Assembly (NCBI RefSeq): GCF_014352875.1
Contig: NZ_CP060695.1
Span: 775,501 to 839,500 of the forward strand
Reading direction: 5' to 3'
DNA from: Polaribacter pectinis
Lineage (GTDB): Bacteria > Bacteroidota > Bacteroidia > Flavobacteriales > Flavobacteriaceae
DNA length: 64,000 nt
Shown: positions 63,071 through 64,000 of the stretch, in pieces
Layout of the letters: the number at the start of each line of letters is the position of its first letter
Numbering within the stretch: position 1 is the stretch's first letter
The notes under the pieces: model-generated
What the model saw: the letters and a program-made list of their open reading frames with translations, nothing else
Databases searched by the model: none
What the model was told of the DNA's origin: nothing
Position numbers and translations under genes: made by a program

Positions 63071-63112
63071 AATGTATTATGAGTTGTTAGGTTTTTAGAG
63101 TAGTTTCCTCTT

Positions 63113-63754
63113 TTAGAATTGATATTTCTTGTCTATTGCATATTTGATTAATTCGCTTCCAGAAGATAAATTTAGTTTTCGAATCATGTTTTTTCTGTGG
63201 GTATCTACAGTAGTTTTTGCAATAAATAAATTTTCAGAAATTTCTTTAGAAGTTTTTCCGTTTGCAATTAAGTTTAAAATTTCTTTTTCTCTGTTAGATA
63301 AAACAATTTTATTGGTTTTACCAATTACAACGTTTTCATCTATGTAATTATTCATAAAATTAAAAGCAACATTTGGGTCGAAAAAAGTTTCTCCATTTGC
63401 AACTGTAACAATTGCTTTAGATAACATTTTAATTCCAGAATTTTTTAAAAGATAACCTGTTGCTCCCGCATCTAACATTTGTTTTATGGCATCTGGTTGA
63501 TCGAACATTGTCATGGCCAATACTTGAATATGAGGAAATTGTTTTTTTATAATTTTTGTAGCTTCAATACCATCCATTCTAGGCATTCTAATGTCTGTAA
63601 GAACTAATTTTGGTTGTTTTAGAGAAACTAATTTCACTAAATCTTCTCCATTATTTACAGTGCCAATAATATTAATATCTTCATCATATTCAAAGAAAGA
63701 TTTTACACCATCTATTAACATTTGATGATCTTCTGCCATTATTATTGTTATCAT
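63113..63754 (-). CDS. LuxR/NarL family two-component response regulator
   Basis: A DNA-binding regulator of 213 residues. The receiver domain has the acidic pair in MAEDHQML, the phospho-acceptor Asp in LVLTDIRMPRMDG, Thr in LAMTMFD and Lys in GYLLKNSG. The C-terminal HTH is LSNREKEILNLIANGKTSKEISENLF followed by VDTHRKNMIRKLN. The frame extends to a TTG at 63772, but that codon overlaps the -7 box, so ATG 63754 is chosen. It lies between a histidine kinase gene and the five-gene operon, all on one strand. Confidence 0.94.
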   Translation of the reverse strand: MITIIMAEDHQMLIDGVKSFFEYDEDINIIGTVNNGEDLVKLVSLKQPKLVLTDIRMPRMDGIEATKIIKKQFPHIQVLAMTMFDQPDAIKQMLDAGATGYLLKNSGIKMLSKAIVTVANGETFFDPNVAFNFMNNYIDENVVIGKTNKIVLSNREKEILNLIANGKTSKEISENLFIAKTTVDTHRKNMIRKLNLSSGSELIKYAIDKKYQF

Positions 63755-63769
63755 AAGTTTTCTTTTTAT

Positions 63770-63777
63770 CAAAAATA
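63770..63777 (-). promoter_or_regulatory. Putative -7 box of the response regulator
   Basis: The minus strand reads TATTTTTG, a perfect TAnnTTTG box, 15 bases before the ATG at 63754. It excludes the upstream TTG as a start. Confidence 0.45.
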
Positions 63778-63799
63778 GGTTTTTTCACTTTTTAGAATA

Positions 63800-63815
63800 T
63801 CACTACATGTAGGTA
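63800..63815 (-). promoter_or_regulatory. 7-2-7 inverted repeat upstream of the response regulator
   Basis: The minus strand reads TACCTAC-AT-GTAGTGA. The first heptamer is identical to that of the site at 63055-63070; the second is degenerate. It ends 22 bases upstream of the -7 box, next to the kinase stop codon, and may be an autoregulatory site. Confidence 0.45.
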
Positions 63816-63816
63816 T

Positions 63817-64000
63817 TTATTCTACTGGGATATTTATAATAACAGAACTCCCTTTTCCTATGGTAGAATCGATTTCAAAAGTACCTTTTAGGTGTTCGAC
63901 CCTAGTTTTAATTGAATTAATTCCCATTCCTTTTTTTAGATTTACTTTATTTATATTAAAACCTTTACCATTATCTTCAATAATAATATTTAAATTTTTA
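63817..64000 (-). CDS. Two-component sensor histidine kinase, NarL-partner type (C-terminal part)
   Basis: The last 60 codons of a kinase gene whose start lies outside the window. The G1-type ATP-binding box is NIIIEDNGKGFN; GMGINSIKTRVEHLKGTFEIDS and GKGSSVIINIPVE are the G2 and final strand of the HATPase domain of the HisKA_3 (NarX/DegS) class. It is upstream of the response regulator on the same strand with a 62-base gap, so the two should form a cognate pair. The sensing part cannot be seen. Confidence 0.9.
   Translation of the reverse strand, partial: KNLNIIIEDNGKGFNINKVNLKKGMGINSIKTRVEHLKGTFEIDSTIGKGSSVIINIPVE

Noticed and set aside
63755..63772. Six-codon N-terminal extension of the response regulator from a TTG
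   Set aside because: The TTG overlaps the -7 box TATTTTTG, and response regulators normally start just before the first receiver strand, as from ATG 63754.
1..64000. CRISPR arrays, rRNA, tRNA genes and insertion sequences
   Set aside because: No regular direct repeats with spacers, tRNA-like cloverleaf or transposase was noticed when reading the gaps; the reading was by eye, so a small tRNA or a weak remnant could have been missed.

Overview
The window looks like a chromosomal segment of a marine member of the Flavobacteriaceae (Bacteroidota), something like Polaribacter or Tenacibaculum. The evidence is a very AT-rich base composition, -7 promoter boxes of the TAnnTTTG type, almost no Shine-Dalgarno sequences, a PorV/PorQ-family protein of the type IX secretion world, a TonB-dependent receptor with a carboxypeptidase-like N-terminal domain, and the family's usual neighbourhoods (zapA-6S RNA-rny; lptB-tatC-kpsF-recQ). 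The genus is inferred from general resemblance only.

Layout. 1-9.5 kb: the 5' three quarters of uvrA (minus strand, cut by the window edge), an ECF sigma factor with a 46-codon small gene behind it, an NAD(P)-binding reductase, an endonuclease III without the iron-sulfur cysteines, a Bcp peroxiredoxin, then a minus-strand pair of an M23 endopeptidase and a TonB-dependent receptor. 9.5-17.9 kb: a ZapB-like coiled-coil gene, zapA, a 6S RNA, RNase Y, a XerC/D recombinase, a TM2 protein, two small envelope proteins, aroQ, a GNAT enzyme and a formiminotransferase-cyclodeaminase fusion. Two structured intergenic repeats lie here (12.0 and 16.1 kb).

18.0-49.3 kb: one uninterrupted plus-strand cluster of 31 genes for a surface polysaccharide, probably LPS O-antigen. 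It begins with an ABC exporter (Wzm/Wzt with a C-terminal sugar-binding-type extension) and ends with the polyprenyl-phosphate sugar-1-phosphate transferase that starts synthesis. In between are about 15 glycosyltransferases (including adjacent GT10 and GT11 fucosyltransferases), acyl- and methyltransferases, a polysaccharide deacetylase, a CapK-like adenylate-forming enzyme, an O-antigen ligase/polymerase and a sialic/legionaminic-acid type block (NeuB, NeuC, CMP-sugar synthetase, plus a Gfo/Idh oxidoreductase, an SDR and a TylF-like methyltransferase). About a third of these genes start with TTG or GTG.

49.3-58.8 kb: housekeeping and envelope genes: a DUF4105 protein, a PorV/PorQ-family barrel, a YheT hydrolase, phosphatidylserine synthase, a VOC protein, LptB, TatC, arabinose-5-phosphate isomerase and RecQ. 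58.9-64 kb: a minus-strand block of a histidine kinase (partial), a LuxR/NarL response regulator and five secreted or lipid-anchored proteins (CsgG-like, LPP20-like, DUF6175-like and two unknowns). Matching 7-2-7 inverted repeats sit 22-23 bases upstream of the -7 boxes of both the regulator gene and the five-gene operon, which suggests that the regulator controls both. This block is the best candidate for an undescribed system in the window.
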